A stretch of DNA of 64,000 bases from an uncultured Bacteroidales bacterium (GCA_937892155.1 CALAUG010000046.1:7619-71618); one strand, 5' to 3'. Positions 8,263 through 18,854 are shown, counted from the stretch's first letter. The notes: a model not told the origin generated them from the letters alone. A program made the numbers and translations.

Positions 8263-11200
8263 TTATCTTACAAGCATTACATTACCATACCGTGGTTCGA
8301 CTGTTTGAACTTTACGGAGATTGTCATCTTCTGAATCTTCAAACGTCACATTAATTTTCCAGCGATATACACCAGACTGCATTACCTTTCCATTAACAGT
8401 ACCATCCCACTCTGCAAGTGGACAACCACTTTCATTTACGCCTTCTGAATAATAAACCAAATTGTTCCACGCATCATAAATCCATATTTCAAACGTACGG
8501 CAGTTAAATCCTTTTGGTTTAAATATGCGTACATCTTCGGCAGGATTGAAAGGTGCAAATGCTGTTGGCACAAACAATCCATGTTCAACATCGACGAAGA
8601 ATGGTTGAGTTACCGATGTTTTACAGCCAAATTCATTGATAGCCGTCAATTCGGCGGTATAATTTCCATATTTATAACGCTGTTCAAAGACTTTTTTATT
8701 TTCAAGCACCAATGCAGTATCTGTATTTCTTCCAAAATCCCAGAAATAATCAACGTGATATTCTTTTTCGTAATCATCGTTATTTACTATTTGACATTCA
8801 GACAAGTTAGTAAACGTTACAACTCCTTCCTGCCCTAAAGTTTCAGCTACGAAATTTGCATCAGGTTTGTCAATTACTTCGACAGGCAATTCTTTTTTAC
8901 CAATACAGCCATATTTATTCGTTTCTTCAACAAAAATGGTATCGAATCCAACATTTGTCCAGTCAATTGAACGAACAAATCCCGATGAATAAATGGACAT
9001 ATCGTAAACAACACGATTACCTGTAACCTTCCACTTGATTGTATTAGCATCATCTGATTTTGTAACAACGTATACTTCATTTGCGCCAGCGCAAACTCCA
9101 TCAGCACCAGTAATTGATGGAGTTGGGATTGCACTAATTAAGAATGGTAGTTTTGCCTTGTCACTCGTACAATTGTTAATTGTCTGCGTCATCAACACAT
9201 TATAATTACCGACAGCACTGTATGGTGTTGCGTATGTTTGAGAGTTAACACCTGCAACAATTCCACTTTCATTGTACCACACTACATTTTTCGCCTTAGT
9301 CTCAAGAGTTACAGGAGAGCCATCAAAGCAAAATGCAGTTTGTATCAACGTAGGTTTTGCTGGTTTTGCATGAACAACATATTTAACAGTTAGTTCCTTA
9401 CGTGTTTCGTATGAACAAGTTGCCACAGTGGTACGTGCTTTAAAATTGTACACTCCAGATTTTGTTATCAATCCTTTTGGAATATCTAAAGTATCACCCA
9501 AACTAAGTGTTGCGCCAGTAGGTGAAATCCACGACAAAGTTTCATTATCAGATTGACGAGCAACAATCAAACGCCCCGGTTCGTCATACTCGCAAATGGT
9601 ATCTTGTTTTATCAATGTCGGCATTGTTGGTCCAGCAACTATAACAACCTTTTTAGACGATTTTTCACTTACACAGCCAGCCGCATCAGTTTGTGAAGCG
9701 TAGTAAACATACTCTCCGACCTCGCTCGTTGGTGTTGTGAAATAACGCCCTGTGAAAATTGGTTTCCCTGCTGGATTTTCATACCAATAAATTGTATTGG
9801 CTGATTCTGCAACGATAACAGCATTATTTCCTTCGCAGACTTCAACATCGTTAGTTTGCTTAAATGTAACCAATCCTGGTCTCTGGTTAACCGTGAACGT
9901 TACAACAGCTGGTTCACTTTCGCAATTGTTTTCAGTTTGCGTAACATAAAACTGCTGAGTTTCCTTTTTCGTTGGAGTATATGTTGAACCTGTCGAAATT
10001 TGGAAATTCAAATCTTCATCGGAGTACCACGTTGCCTCGGCATCACTTTGAACCTGAACGCCGACTTCGACTATATCTTCATAATTACAAATAGCCTGAT
10101 TGAGTGCAATCGGAGCAGACGGAATATCGAAAATATTGACAGTTGCTTCACCTTCAGGACTCACGCATCCGTTAACTGTTTGCGTTGCATTAACTGTCAT
10201 ACTACCAGGCAACAAATCACTTTCGACATATTGATTTCCATCGCCGACTAACATTCCATATTTAATCCATTGTATATCTTCACCTTCGGCAGTAAATACT
10301 ACATCTGCGCCTTTACAAACATCTTCAACCAAAATAGCTGGTGCATCAGGGATGGCATTTACTGTAATAGTGACCGTTATTGGATTACTTGTACAATATT
10401 CAGACTGACGAGTTACATATAACGAGTACGTTCCAGCAGTAGGATATGAAACATTATACGTAGAGCCAATGTGGTCGGCATAAATAGAAGATTCTTCGGA
10501 ATACCACAAAGCATCGCAGTCTGCATTCAATAGAAGATTTTCATTTTCGCATATTTCACGGTTGCCAGTAATTTTCGGTAACGGAGTTGAATTCATAAAT
10601 AAAGTAAGCTTTACTTTTTCACCCTCGCACGTACCATCGTTTTGAGATACATAATAATGATACTCACCTGTTGTTGTCACGTCATTTGGTTTATACGAGT
10701 TGCCAATTGCAATATATGAGGACAAGTCACTTTCTTTATACCAATGAATTTCATAATCGCCATCTGCAGACAACGCTGGTAGTTCTTCGTTTGTACAAGC
10801 GAACACTTCATCAACCCAAACCGTGGGTGCTGGGACAGGACAATTGATGATTGAGAAAGTCATACATGCAGGTTCGCTCTTACAAACTCCATCAGTCTCA
10901 ACAACACAATAATTCCAAGAACCGATTTCCGTATCATACACGTGATTGATTGTAGGACCTACTCCCACCAACATGCCATCTTCGTCGGTCCATGTATATG
11001 CGCCACCATTACCAATAACAGACAGACTCATATCGCCTGTTGAAATTACTACCGTTTTATCTTCTACCGTAGGTGTTGGTATTTCACGTATTTCCAATGC
11101 CTGAGATATTTCATTGTAGCAACGAGTTGTAGCATTTGTATATTCATAAGATAAAGTATAATTACCTGCCGACAATGAATTCGTTTGTATTGCTGTTATT

Positions 11201-14200
11201 ACAGAACCATCTAGTTTTAATATTCCGCCAGCCGGGCTCACAAGAGGATTAATGTCACCTGTATTGACACATTCAACATCGTTGGCATTCAATGTTAATT
11301 CTGGTAATTTATTGACAACTACCATTTTTGACACTGTTGCTGTACAACCATTTTCTTCCACCGTATAATCAACAGAAAAACTACCAGCAGCTTCTGGGTT
11401 AAAGTTCGTTCCTAAAATATGTTCACCAGCAAACGAACCTGTTTTTGGAGAAACGTATTGTACAATATCGAATTCATCGCCACCAATACAAGCAGAAGGA
11501 ACATCGTTGAATGTAATAGTTGGACGGGCATTAACAGTTACGTTGAACGTGTTAGAATTCGAACAACCATTGGCATCAGTATACACATACATAATCTCTG
11601 TAGTTGAGCCTGGAGTTACAGCTGCAGGATTAAAGTTCTTACTTTGTGAAACTCCATTTCCTGAGAATGTTCCACCTGCAGGCGAAACAAAACTCGTTAA
11701 TGCAAATTCCGCATCGTACTCACATTTATCAGGAACCGTAGTAAATACCAATTCTGGCAAAGCATTAACTTCTATTGATGCAGTAGTAGTATTGGTACAA
11801 GCATTTGCATCAGTATACGAATAAGTAAATTCATACGTACCTGCCGTAGTTGGGTCAAAACTAGAGACAACTGCATGAGAAGCATCGGTTACAACACCAG
11901 TAGACTGAGATTTAGATGTAGAGAAATCAATTTCAGCCGAGCCAGCACAAACTTCAGCTGTCGGCGTGAAACTTACCGTTGGTAAATCGTTAATCTTGAA
12001 CGTAATTGTTGATTTCGGGCTCTCGCAATTTGCAGCAGCATCATACAATGAAACTTCGTAGGTATAACTTCCAACAGCAGTTTCTGTTGGGATGAATGTT
12101 GTTGCTTCATCATCTTGAACTTTTGTTCCTTCATAATACCAACGAATATTACCAGATCCTGCCGTTACTTCCAATGTTTTCTTTGCATTGTCTGTTTCAC
12201 CGAAACAAACATCAACCAAATTGTTTACAGGCACTGGTGCCTCTATCTCACAACTTGAAATTTCCAAAGTGACAGGCGTTTTTTCAGATACGCAAGTTTC
12301 TTCGGTACTAACCACATAATATGTATATGTTCCAACCTTGCCCTGACTACCATCAACAACCACTGATGCATTTGGTGTATAAGAATCGCCAGTACCTACT
12401 TGAGTTGTCAAACTTTCGTCGCTATACCAAATTTGATTTACGCCTGTTGCAGTCAATGCAGGTATTGGAGGTACTTTTGTATATACCGATGACGCATTTG
12501 TTCCTACAGGTTTCGCTGGATCATAAACTGTAATGCCATTTGACGTTGAATTAGAACAAACACCATCTGAATATTCATACGTGATTGTATATTCCTGACC
12601 GACTGTAACCGCTGCAGGATTAAATCCCGATGTTAGATCAACACTTGGAGACGCAGTGAACGTTCCACCAGTTTGATTGCCTATCAGCGAAATAACAGTG
12701 CCACCTTTACAAGCAGTTGTCGGCAACGTGAATGAAACTTCTGGCTTATCCTGAACAACCACTATTCTTGATTCTGATTTTGAGCAACCATTTACTTCGT
12801 ACGTATATAGGACTTCGTGCCCGCCAACAGTCACTGAAGATGGTGAGAATGTATTTCCTGACACTCCATCACCAGTATATATTCCTGTACCACCTGTTGG
12901 TGATGCAGTAGCATTCAAGGTAACATCAGCACCATCAATACATTGATTTGAAATTGCATCAAAAGAAATAGATGGAATTGGATTGACAACAACTGTAGCC
13001 TTACCCGGCTCACTTAAACAGTTGCCAGCTTTCACAATAACGGAATATTCGCCAGCAGCAGCAAGAGATACAGAAGATATTACGGGATTTTTATCCGTTG
13101 ACGTAAACCCATTTGGACCTGTCCATTGATATGTTCCATCGGATGTAATTTCCAATGCCAAATCTGCACCTTCGCAAAGTGGGGAATTTGTTATTACAGT
13201 TGGAGTTGTTGGAGGTTCAAGTGTTTGTACTTCCAAATTGGCACGTGCACTTTCGCATCCATTTACGGTTTGTGACACAAAATAATGTACACTGCCCACT
13301 GTAGATGTTACAGGGACAAGAGAAGAACATTTTGTTGTTCCTGTTTCTGAAGTGTACCAAATAAGATTAGAGCCGGTAGCTGTAACCTCATCGGAAACTT
13401 CCTCATCTTTACAATATACAAGAGGAGTCGTTACCGTTGGGGCTTCTGGTATTTCGTAGTATTCAACCACGGTTGTTCCCGCCTCACTTGGGCAGTCTGC
13501 AACAGTAACTATCAAGCTATATTCACCTATTGTAGCTGAAGAAGCCGTAATTTTCGGTTTTTGTTCCGAAGATGTAAAGCTATTTGGTCCTGTCCATGAA
13601 TACGTTGCATCAGTAACAGTTGCAACAGACAATGTTATTTCTTCACCGTCACATTGAGGTCCATTATTTGTCGGCGATGGCGTTGAAGGTATTGAATTAA
13701 CAACAACTGTTGCAGTACCTGCTTCGCTATAACAATTTCCTACCTTCACAACTAATGAATATTCACCAGCAGATGCAGCAACTGCGCCGTTTATTTCAGG
13801 TTTTTGTTCAGTTGACGTAAAGCTATTAGGTCCTGTCCATTCATACGTACCTTCGGCATCGGTAGACAATTCAATTGTTCCACCAGCACAAATAGGTGAA
13901 TTTGTCGTGATTGTAGGAGCTGTTGGAGGTTCCAACGTTTTAACTTCCAAATCAGCACGTTCACTTTCACATCCGTTAACCGTTTGAGACACATAATAAT
14001 GTGCACTTCCGACAGTAGTCGTTACTGGTACCAAACTTGTATATTCCGTTGCACCAGTTTCCGAAGTATACCAATGTAATTCAGTACCCGTAGCCGAAAC
14101 CTCATCGGAAACGACTTCATCTTTACAATATTGAATAGGTGTCGTTACTACTGGAGCGTCAGGAATTGCATTCACAACAACCGTTGCTGAACCTCCATCG

Positions 14201-17200
14201 CTGGCACAACCTTTTGCACTTGTAACTATGGCAGTATATTCACCGCCATTATCCTCTGTTGCCGAAGACGTAACCGATACTTCTCTATCTGTTGAAGTAA
14301 AACCATCTGGACCAGACCACGCATACGTAGCATCTTCTACTTCTGGTACAGAAAGAGTTATCTCATCACCGACACACACTGGAGTTGAGGCTGTAACAGT
14401 TGGAGCGTCAGGTTTTGCATACACAATAACATCTACAGCTTCACGAGGACCTTCGCAATCATTTGCAGTTTGCGAGACATAGTATGTCGTTGTTCCCACC
14501 GTTGTTGTAGATGGCGTAATAGAACTTTGAGCAGTGCCCCCTGTAGCTGACGTGTACCATTTTAACGAAGTTCCTGTTGCCGTCAATGCAGAAGCAGTCT
14601 CACCCTGACAATATTCAACAGGCGAAGAAACCGTAGGCTTTCCTGGACAACTTGCGCCACATTCAAGTACAGCCTGTGCACGAATTTCGTCATCGGCGTG
14701 TCCCAATAATTCAACGTGAGCCTCATTAATTACTTTTTCACTGCATTCCTTAACCCTTGCTGTAACACTAACAGTATATTCTGTTCCAAACGGGATTGGA
14801 TTATCCATACCTTGTTCTTTTGTCCAAACGACTTTGCCATTTGTATATGTTCCCCCATCGGTTGCACTCACAAATTCAAGTTCCGAAGGAAAATCATCAA
14901 CAATCTTCAAATTGTAGGCGTAGTCAGTATGAACATGAATATTTGAAAACGAGTTGTTACCAGAACCCGTTTGATAAAAGCCGAAGCAACCTGACGTTAG
15001 AGTTCTTACTTCTGCTGTAACTTGAGCAGAAACGGAAGTATCTACACTAACATTACTAAACCACAATCGAAGAATATTGTCTGTTATATCAAGAGCAAAA
15101 TGAAATGGTTTAGAATTGTCGTATGCAATTGAAAATGTACCCAAAGATGTTCCATTATCATTACATTCCACATTTATACCATCCCACTCTGGCTTGAGTT
15201 TCAACGTGATTTTATCACGTACAAAAAAGAAGACTTCTGCATACTGTGTAAGAGTGGCGTCAAATTGAGCAAACATATTTTTTGACTTTGACGCTTTACA
15301 CGTAAGTTTTGCCTCTTCACCATTATTTGGTTGAGCCAAAGTTGCTTTTCCCCCAGAAATAGTCCCTTTTGCTGTCTGAGTCCAATAAGAAGCATTTTTT
15401 TCCGTTTCATTAAATATCGCTCCGTGTGTTTGTTCATATTTCAAGGTAAATGTCACCTCATCATCAACAGCAGCAGTCTCAACCGAAGCTGTTTTACTAA
15501 GAGTAGTTGGCACAATAGGTTCTGGAACTTTTGCACACGTTACTGTGACTGTAGCGGTATCTGCTATAGGAGAGTTTAAATCTGCATATATCCACGCAAG
15601 ATTATCAATATCTTCATCGTCAGACTGACAGCTTGCACCAGATGGGAATTTTGCCGTTGCAGAATATACAATACTCCCCTTTTGTTTAATTTTCAACATT
15701 GGGATTCTCCATTCCACAACATCTCTTCCATCAGTAAGTTTATATGTTCGCCACGTTGCGCCACTACTTGCCAATGGACAATTACCTTGAAAAGCAACAA
15801 AAGTTAACCCTTTGGGTAAAGTATCGACAATAACCACATTTTCTGCATCACGACCTGCCATAGGACCAGTTCCCAAAATACGTCGCCACGTATAACCATC
15901 AAATTCTTCGACTAAAATATTAGGAACTGTATATCGAGGCGTTTCACAGATTGATGGAATATATTCATTCAAATCTTTCCTTACGGAAGCACCTGTTGCA
16001 GGGTCTATTTCTTGCCAACTTGGCGACACAGGAAAATATAGACCATCATCAGCATCAGTAATATTTGCATTATATGACCAATCATCGGTGGCATCAAATT
16101 CTTTATAATTTGGTGTCAAACGTCCAAATACACGCAAAGGTTCAGCACCACCACGATGAACACGAGACCCCATTCCATAGTAATTACTGATATGTCCTGT
16201 ACTCGTAACAAGAAGTGGAGCAAACTTCAACATCAACCTTTGATTCCAACGACCATATTCATCACTACCTTCTACCACGTCTTCACGTGAAAGAGTGATA
16301 TTATCTGAACTAGTTCTACGTCCTTCATAACAATCTGAAGCCCAAGTCCAACCATTTGCACAACCAGCATCACCATTTAAACATTTATATGACGCATCAA
16401 ACAAATAATATGAAATACGATAATTTCCATAGTTTATATATGGTTCTATTGCATCATTATACAATCTAAATCGTAATTTTAATTGGTTCGATGATATTTG
16501 ATTTGAAACCGCAATACCTACGCGTGGACGACCGCCATCAAGCCAACCTACTTCTGACGAGTTTTCAAAATTTATCGTATAAACCACATTATTTTCTGGA
16601 TTTACTTGTTCTCGATTCGCTATTTTCTCTATTAAAAGAGAACGCTTGATTACGTCAACACAGTTACGTTGCATTGTTGGAGTAACGGCATTTGGATATT
16701 CGTTTGATGTCCAACCCAATCCATTTGAACATGATATGCTAGCCGTCGTACAATATCTTCCAGATGCTTTTGGACCTATTTTTACATCATACGACACACG
16801 TCCTTTAGTAACGTCTAATCCGCCAGTTTGAAATCCAGGAACTGTTCCAATATTCCATGTTACAGTGTGTGTTGCCGCATTATAAACTCCACCATTAGTT
16901 GCACTCACAAAGATGAAATCATCGGGTACATTTTCAACGATTTTCACATCCTTTGCATCAACAGAACCATAATTTCGATAATCCAAATGATACGTTATAA
17001 CATCGCCTGTGTAGGCACACGACACACTATCTTCAACGACACGATATATTTTCATATTTGGTTGAGGAACCATTTTGCTCGGAGCTTGATGATTACCTGT
17101 TGCAATCAACATTCCCAGCAAACGGAAAAATCCGTGGAAATATACTGGTACACTGGTCAAATATCCATCACCTCCAGTTTTTACGTCCCACTCAATATTA

Positions 17201-18615
17201 CATTGGCGGTATAACAAACCAGCAAGATCTAAATCTTGAGCATTTATGGCAGATGCCATACCTGTTCCAGGGACCCAGTTCAATGTAAATGTAGAAACAG
17301 GGGAAATACCATTTGGCATAACTTCCCAGTTCAATGTAGAAGGTCCCTTATACGAAACATCTGGACCACCTCCATATTCCGTACATCCAATGTTACCCCA
17401 ATCTTGAGGACTATTCATATAACCAGACAACTGTTTACTTGCCTTCAACTCATATTCATTAGTACCACTTTCTACTTTATGTGTTACAGGATTCCAAGTA
17501 TAAGTAGGAGCACCATGCCACGTATAATTTAATGCTGTACGCCATGCTGAACGGAATCGACCACCTTGATTTCCAGCATCTAAGGAAACAACATTTGCTG
17601 CGCTGATAGATGCAGTTTCTCCCATAAAAATATATTTAGGGTTTTGCCCTGTCCAGTTCCCTACCATCCAATCTCCCGAAGCCTCGGCTCTACGATATTG
17701 TTCACGTTCCCAAGCAGGAGAATAGTCCAAATCCAATTTTTCCAACAAATCATGAAACTCGCGGAAATAACCTGTTGCCAAATAGTCAGTATGCATTTGC
17801 TGGGGACCACCATATTCAGGATACTTTTGTATACCATCTTCTACGTAGTAATTGGCAGCCTGACTTGCCCAACCCGTAATTTCATTCCAAGTATCACCAT
17901 TTTTCATATACCCATCAAAACCAATCTCACCAGTATTATTACGTTGAGGATTTTCGGTTGGGAAACGGGTGCTCATAGCAACAAGACCACGAATCACATC
18001 TATCATTTCCTTGCGGTATGAAATCATGTTTCCAGAAACATCACGAACACCCATATCATCTCCCCATTGCATCCATGCAATATACAATGCAAGAGCAATA
18101 TCAACATCACCATCGGTAGCCGAATTGTCGTTATCTTTCAAAGCATAGTCACCATAAGCATAATTAGGCTCAAACACAACACCATCAATGTAACGTGGCT
18201 GTTTTACGCGGGCCTTATCATGCACACACATCCACAAGCCATCAAATGAAGTTTTATCACCCATGAGTGCCGCAGCCAAAAGAGAATATCCATCACCTTC
18301 ACGACAATCGTACGGACAACCAATATTACCGCGGATATATTTCACGCCTCCGACGGCATCGCCAGTATAAGTCCATTCATTTGCAAAAATCTGATAGGCA
18401 TCACGAATATCCTGCTCCATTTCCGCATGAACAACACCTTCGGGATTACGGGTTCCAAGGTTGTCAAGGCGATGCGAATCGCCCCACGAATAATCTAAAA
18501 ACTGAGGGAATGGGAATCGTGGATTTCCTGAATTAACATGCACGGTAACTTCCTGCGCGTTCACACACAACACGCAAAAAAGTACACTTATTATTGCTAT
18601 TAGACAACGTTTCAT
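8263..18615 (-). CDS. Giant type IX-secreted protein: GH8-like domain, DUF11-like and Ig-like repeats, CHU_C sorting domain
   Basis: About 3450 residues. The ATG at 18615 gives a classic signal peptide (MKRCLIAIISVLFCVLCVNA); a TTG nine bases upstream is the only extension. Residues about 25-515 resemble glycoside hydrolase family 8 (endoglucanase, chitosanase, xylanase): CREGDGYSLLAAALMGD holds Glu106, matching the general acid, and SATDGDVDIALAL (Asp168, Asp170, Asp172) matches the conserved DGDxDIA substrate/catalytic segment. Next come DUF11-like domains (SVSCAYTGDVITYHLDYRNYG; a second after about residue 1040 and a third near 1230) with lectin/LamG-like segments between. From about 1290 to 3200 there are some two dozen Ig-like domains of 70-80 residues, each with a CxG/CxD start and GxYTV-like end, then a PKD domain (VDYFWDFGRNTD) and a C-terminal VPTAFAPFNP...IFKPKG...VYRWKINVTF gliding-motility-type (type B) sorting domain. 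This marks export by the type IX system to the surface or medium. Substrate and catalytic activity are not proven. Confidence 0.93.
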   Translation of the reverse strand: MKRCLIAIISVLFCVLCVNAQEVTVHVNSGNPRFPFPQFLDYSWGDSHRLDNLGTRNPEGVVHAEMEQDIRDAYQIFANEWTYTGDAVGGVKYIRGNIGCPYDCREGDGYSLLAAALMGDKTSFDGLWMCVHDKARVKQPRYIDGVVFEPNYAYGDYALKDNDNSATDGDVDIALALYIAWMQWGDDMGVRDVSGNMISYRKEMIDVIRGLVAMSTRFPTENPQRNNTGEIGFDGYMKNGDTWNEITGWASQAANYYVEDGIQKYPEYGGPQQMHTDYLATGYFREFHDLLEKLDLDYSPAWEREQYRRAEASGDWMVGNWTGQNPKYIFMGETASISAANVVSLDAGNQGGRFRSAWRTALNYTWHGAPTYTWNPVTHKVESGTNEYELKASKQLSGYMNSPQDWGNIGCTEYGGGPDVSYKGPSTLNWEVMPNGISPVSTFTLNWVPGTGMASAINAQDLDLAGLLYRQCNIEWDVKTGGDGYLTSVPVYFHGFFRLLGMLIATGNHQAPSKMVPQPNMKIYRVVEDSVSCAYTGDVITYHLDYRNYGSVDAKDVKIVENVPDDFIFVSATNGGVYNAATHTVTWNIGTVPGFQTGGLDVTKGRVSYDVKIGPKASGRYCTTASISCSNGLGWTSNEYPNAVTPTMQRNCVDVIKRSLLIEKIANREQVNPENNVVYTINFENSSEVGWLDGGRPRVGIAVSNQISSNQLKLRFRLYNDAIEPYINYGNYRISYYLFDASYKCLNGDAGCANGWTWASDCYEGRRTSSDNITLSREDVVEGSDEYGRWNQRLMLKFAPLLVTSTGHISNYYGMGSRVHRGGAEPLRVFGRLTPNYKEFDATDDWSYNANITDADDGLYFPVSPSWQEIDPATGASVRKDLNEYIPSICETPRYTVPNILVEEFDGYTWRRILGTGPMAGRDAENVVIVDTLPKGLTFVAFQGNCPLASSGATWRTYKLTDGRDVVEWRIPMLKIKQKGSIVYSATAKFPSGASCQSDDEDIDNLAWIYADLNSPIADTATVTVTCAKVPEPIVPTTLSKTASVETAAVDDEVTFTLKYEQTHGAIFNETEKNASYWTQTAKGTISGGKATLAQPNNGEEAKLTCKASKSKNMFAQFDATLTQYAEVFFFVRDKITLKLKPEWDGINVECNDNGTSLGTFSIAYDNSKPFHFALDITDNILRLWFSNVSVDTSVSAQVTAEVRTLTSGCFGFYQTGSGNNSFSNIHVHTDYAYNLKIVDDFPSELEFVSATDGGTYTNGKVVWTKEQGMDNPIPFGTEYTVSVTARVKECSEKVINEAHVELLGHADDEIRAQAVLECGASCPGKPTVSSPVEYCQGETASALTATGTSLKWYTSATGGTAQSSITPSTTTVGTTTYYVSQTANDCEGPREAVDVIVYAKPDAPTVTASTPVCVGDEITLSVPEVEDATYAWSGPDGFTSTDREVSVTSSATEDNGGEYTAIVTSAKGCASDGGSATVVVNAIPDAPVVTTPIQYCKDEVVSDEVSATGTELHWYTSETGATEYTSLVPVTTTVGSAHYYVSQTVNGCESERADLEVKTLEPPTAPTITTNSPICAGGTIELSTDAEGTYEWTGPNSFTSTEQKPEINGAVAASAGEYSLVVKVGNCYSEAGTATVVVNSIPSTPSPTNNGPQCDGEEITLSVATVTDATYSWTGPNSFTSSEQKPKITASSATIGEYSLIVTVADCPSEAGTTVVEYYEIPEAPTVTTPLVYCKDEEVSDEVTATGSNLIWYTSETGTTKCSSLVPVTSTVGSVHYFVSQTVNGCESARANLEVQTLEPPTTPTVITNSPLCEGADLALEITSDGTYQWTGPNGFTSTDKNPVISSVSLAAAGEYSVIVKAGNCLSEPGKATVVVNPIPSISFDAISNQCIDGADVTLNATASPTGGTGIYTGDGVSGNTFSPSSVTVGGHEVLYTYEVNGCSKSESRIVVVQDKPEVSFTLPTTACKGGTVISLIGNQTGGTFTASPSVDLTSGFNPAAVTVGQEYTITYEYSDGVCSNSTSNGITVYDPAKPVGTNASSVYTKVPPIPALTATGVNQIWYSDESLTTQVGTGDSYTPNASVVVDGSQGKVGTYTYYVVSTEETCVSEKTPVTLEISSCEIEAPVPVNNLVDVCFGETDNAKKTLEVTAGSGNIRWYYEGTKVQDDEATTFIPTETAVGSYTYEVSLYDAAANCESPKSTITFKINDLPTVSFTPTAEVCAGSAEIDFSTSKSQSTGVVTDASHAVVSSFDPTTAGTYEFTYSYTDANACTNTTTASIEVNALPELVFTTVPDKCEYDAEFALTSFVSPAGGTFSGNGVSQSKNFNPAAVTPGSTTEIMYVYTDANGCSNSNTFNVTVNARPTITFNDVPSACIGGDEFDIVQYVSPKTGSFAGEHILGTNFNPEAAGSFSVDYTVEENGCTATVSKMVVVNKLPELTLNANDVECVNTGDINPLVSPAGGILKLDGSVITAIQTNSLSAGNYTLSYEYTNATTRCYNEISQALEIREIPTPTVEDKTVVISTGDMSLSVIGNGGAYTWTDEDGMLVGVGPTINHVYDTEIGSWNYCVVETDGVCKSEPACMTFSIINCPVPAPTVWVDEVFACTNEELPALSADGDYEIHWYKESDLSSYIAIGNSYKPNDVTTTGEYHYYVSQNDGTCEGEKVKLTLFMNSTPLPKITGNREICENENLLLNADCDALWYSEESSIYADHIGSTYNVSYPTAGTYSLYVTRQSEYCTSNPITVTITVNAIPDAPAILVEDVCKGADVVFTAEGEDIQWIKYGMLVGDGNQYVESDLLPGSMTVNATQTVNGCVSPEGEATVNIFDIPSAPIALNQAICNYEDIVEVGVQVQSDAEATWYSDEDLNFQISTGSTYTPTKKETQQFYVTQTENNCESEPAVVTFTVNQRPGLVTFKQTNDVEVCEGNNAVIVAESANTIYWYENPAGKPIFTGRYFTTPTSEVGEYVYYASQTDAAGCVSEKSSKKVVIVAGPTMPTLIKQDTICEYDEPGRLIVARQSDNETLSWISPTGATLSLGDTLDIPKGLITKSGVYNFKARTTVATCSYETRKELTVKYVVHAKPAKPTLIQTAFCFDGSPVTLETKAKNVVWYNESGIVAGVNSQTYATPYSAVGNYNVLMTQTINNCTSDKAKLPFLISAIPTPSITGADGVCAGANEVYVVTKSDDANTIKWKVTGNRVVYDMSIYSSGFVRSIDWTNVGFDTIFVEETNKYGCIGKKELPVEVIDKPDANFVAETLGQEGVVTFTNLSECQIVNNDDYEKEYHVDYFWDFGRNTDTALVLENKKVFEQRYKYGNYTAELTAINEFGCKTSVTQPFFVDVEHGLFVPTAFAPFNPAEDVRIFKPKGFNCRTFEIWIYDAWNNLVYYSEGVNESGCPLAEWDGTVNGKVMQSGVYRWKINVTFEDSEDDNLRKVQTVEPRYGNVMLVR
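12980..14150 (-). repeat. Internal duplicated block inside the giant gene (714-bp period)
   Basis: The Ig-like block beginning VTTPIQYCKDEVVSDEV (near 14145) recurs as VTTPLVYCKDEEVSDEV 238 residues later. The matching DNA positions, gacacaaaataatg at 13274 and gacacataataatg at 13988, are exactly 714 bases apart. The first copy spans three Ig-like domains; the second copy keeps two of them. Nucleotide similarity is still obvious by eye. Confidence 0.8.
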
Positions 18616-18637
18616 CTTACTCAAAATTTAAAAATAT

Positions 18638-18656
18638 AGAACATTTAAAATGTTCT
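18638..18656. other. Perfect 9-bp inverted repeat in the leader of the giant gene
   Basis: AGAACATTT, one base, AAATGTTCT. It lies 23-41 bases before the ATG at 18615 and about 30 bases after the predicted transcription start. It could be an RNA hairpin in the leader or a dimeric regulator site. Confidence 0.7.
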
Positions 18657-18662
18657 CAAATC

Positions 18663-18689
18663 CTCCATTTTGTACAGCCACAAATGGAG
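18663..18689. other. 8-bp inverted repeat at the predicted transcript start of the giant gene
   Basis: CTCCATTT at 18663-18670 pairs with AAATGGAG at 18682-18689, with an 11-base loop. It lies directly after the -7 element, so it may form a 5'-terminal RNA hairpin that shields the long mRNA, or an operator overlapping the start site. Confidence 0.6.
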
Positions 18690-18691
18690 TT

Positions 18692-18722
18692 CAAAGTTAG
18701 AAAATTTTTCGTGAATCTACAA
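18692..18722 (-). promoter_or_regulatory. Promoter of the giant GH8/Ig gene
   Basis: On the minus strand TTG (18722-18720), a 20-base spacer, then TAACTTTG (18699-18692) give a full match to the Bacteroidota promoter pattern TTG-N19-21-TAnnTTTG. Predicted start of RNA is near 18687, giving a leader of about 70 bases that contains both inverted repeats listed here. Confidence 0.7.
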
Positions 18723-18846
18723 TCAATGACGAAGTTTTTAGCAGGAAGAATATTCATCCCTTTTTCATTAATAGACCAGCTATAAAATTCGGCAAGATGA
18801 AAACATAAAAATACACGCCAAGGCTATGATTTTCTATACGAAATTT

Positions 18847-18854
18847 TATATTTG
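18847..18854 (+). promoter_or_regulatory. Putative -7 element of the TrmH-like gene; near-leaderless start
   Basis: TATATTTG is a full match to TAnnTTTG and ends only six bases before the ATG at 18861. If used, the RNA would start at or a base or two before the start codon. No clear -33 TTG is visible. Confidence 0.5.

Noticed and set aside
16828..17214. 128-aa open frame opposite the giant gene
   Set aside because: Antisense shadow in a repeat- and Thr/Gly-rich gene; not supported by any motif.
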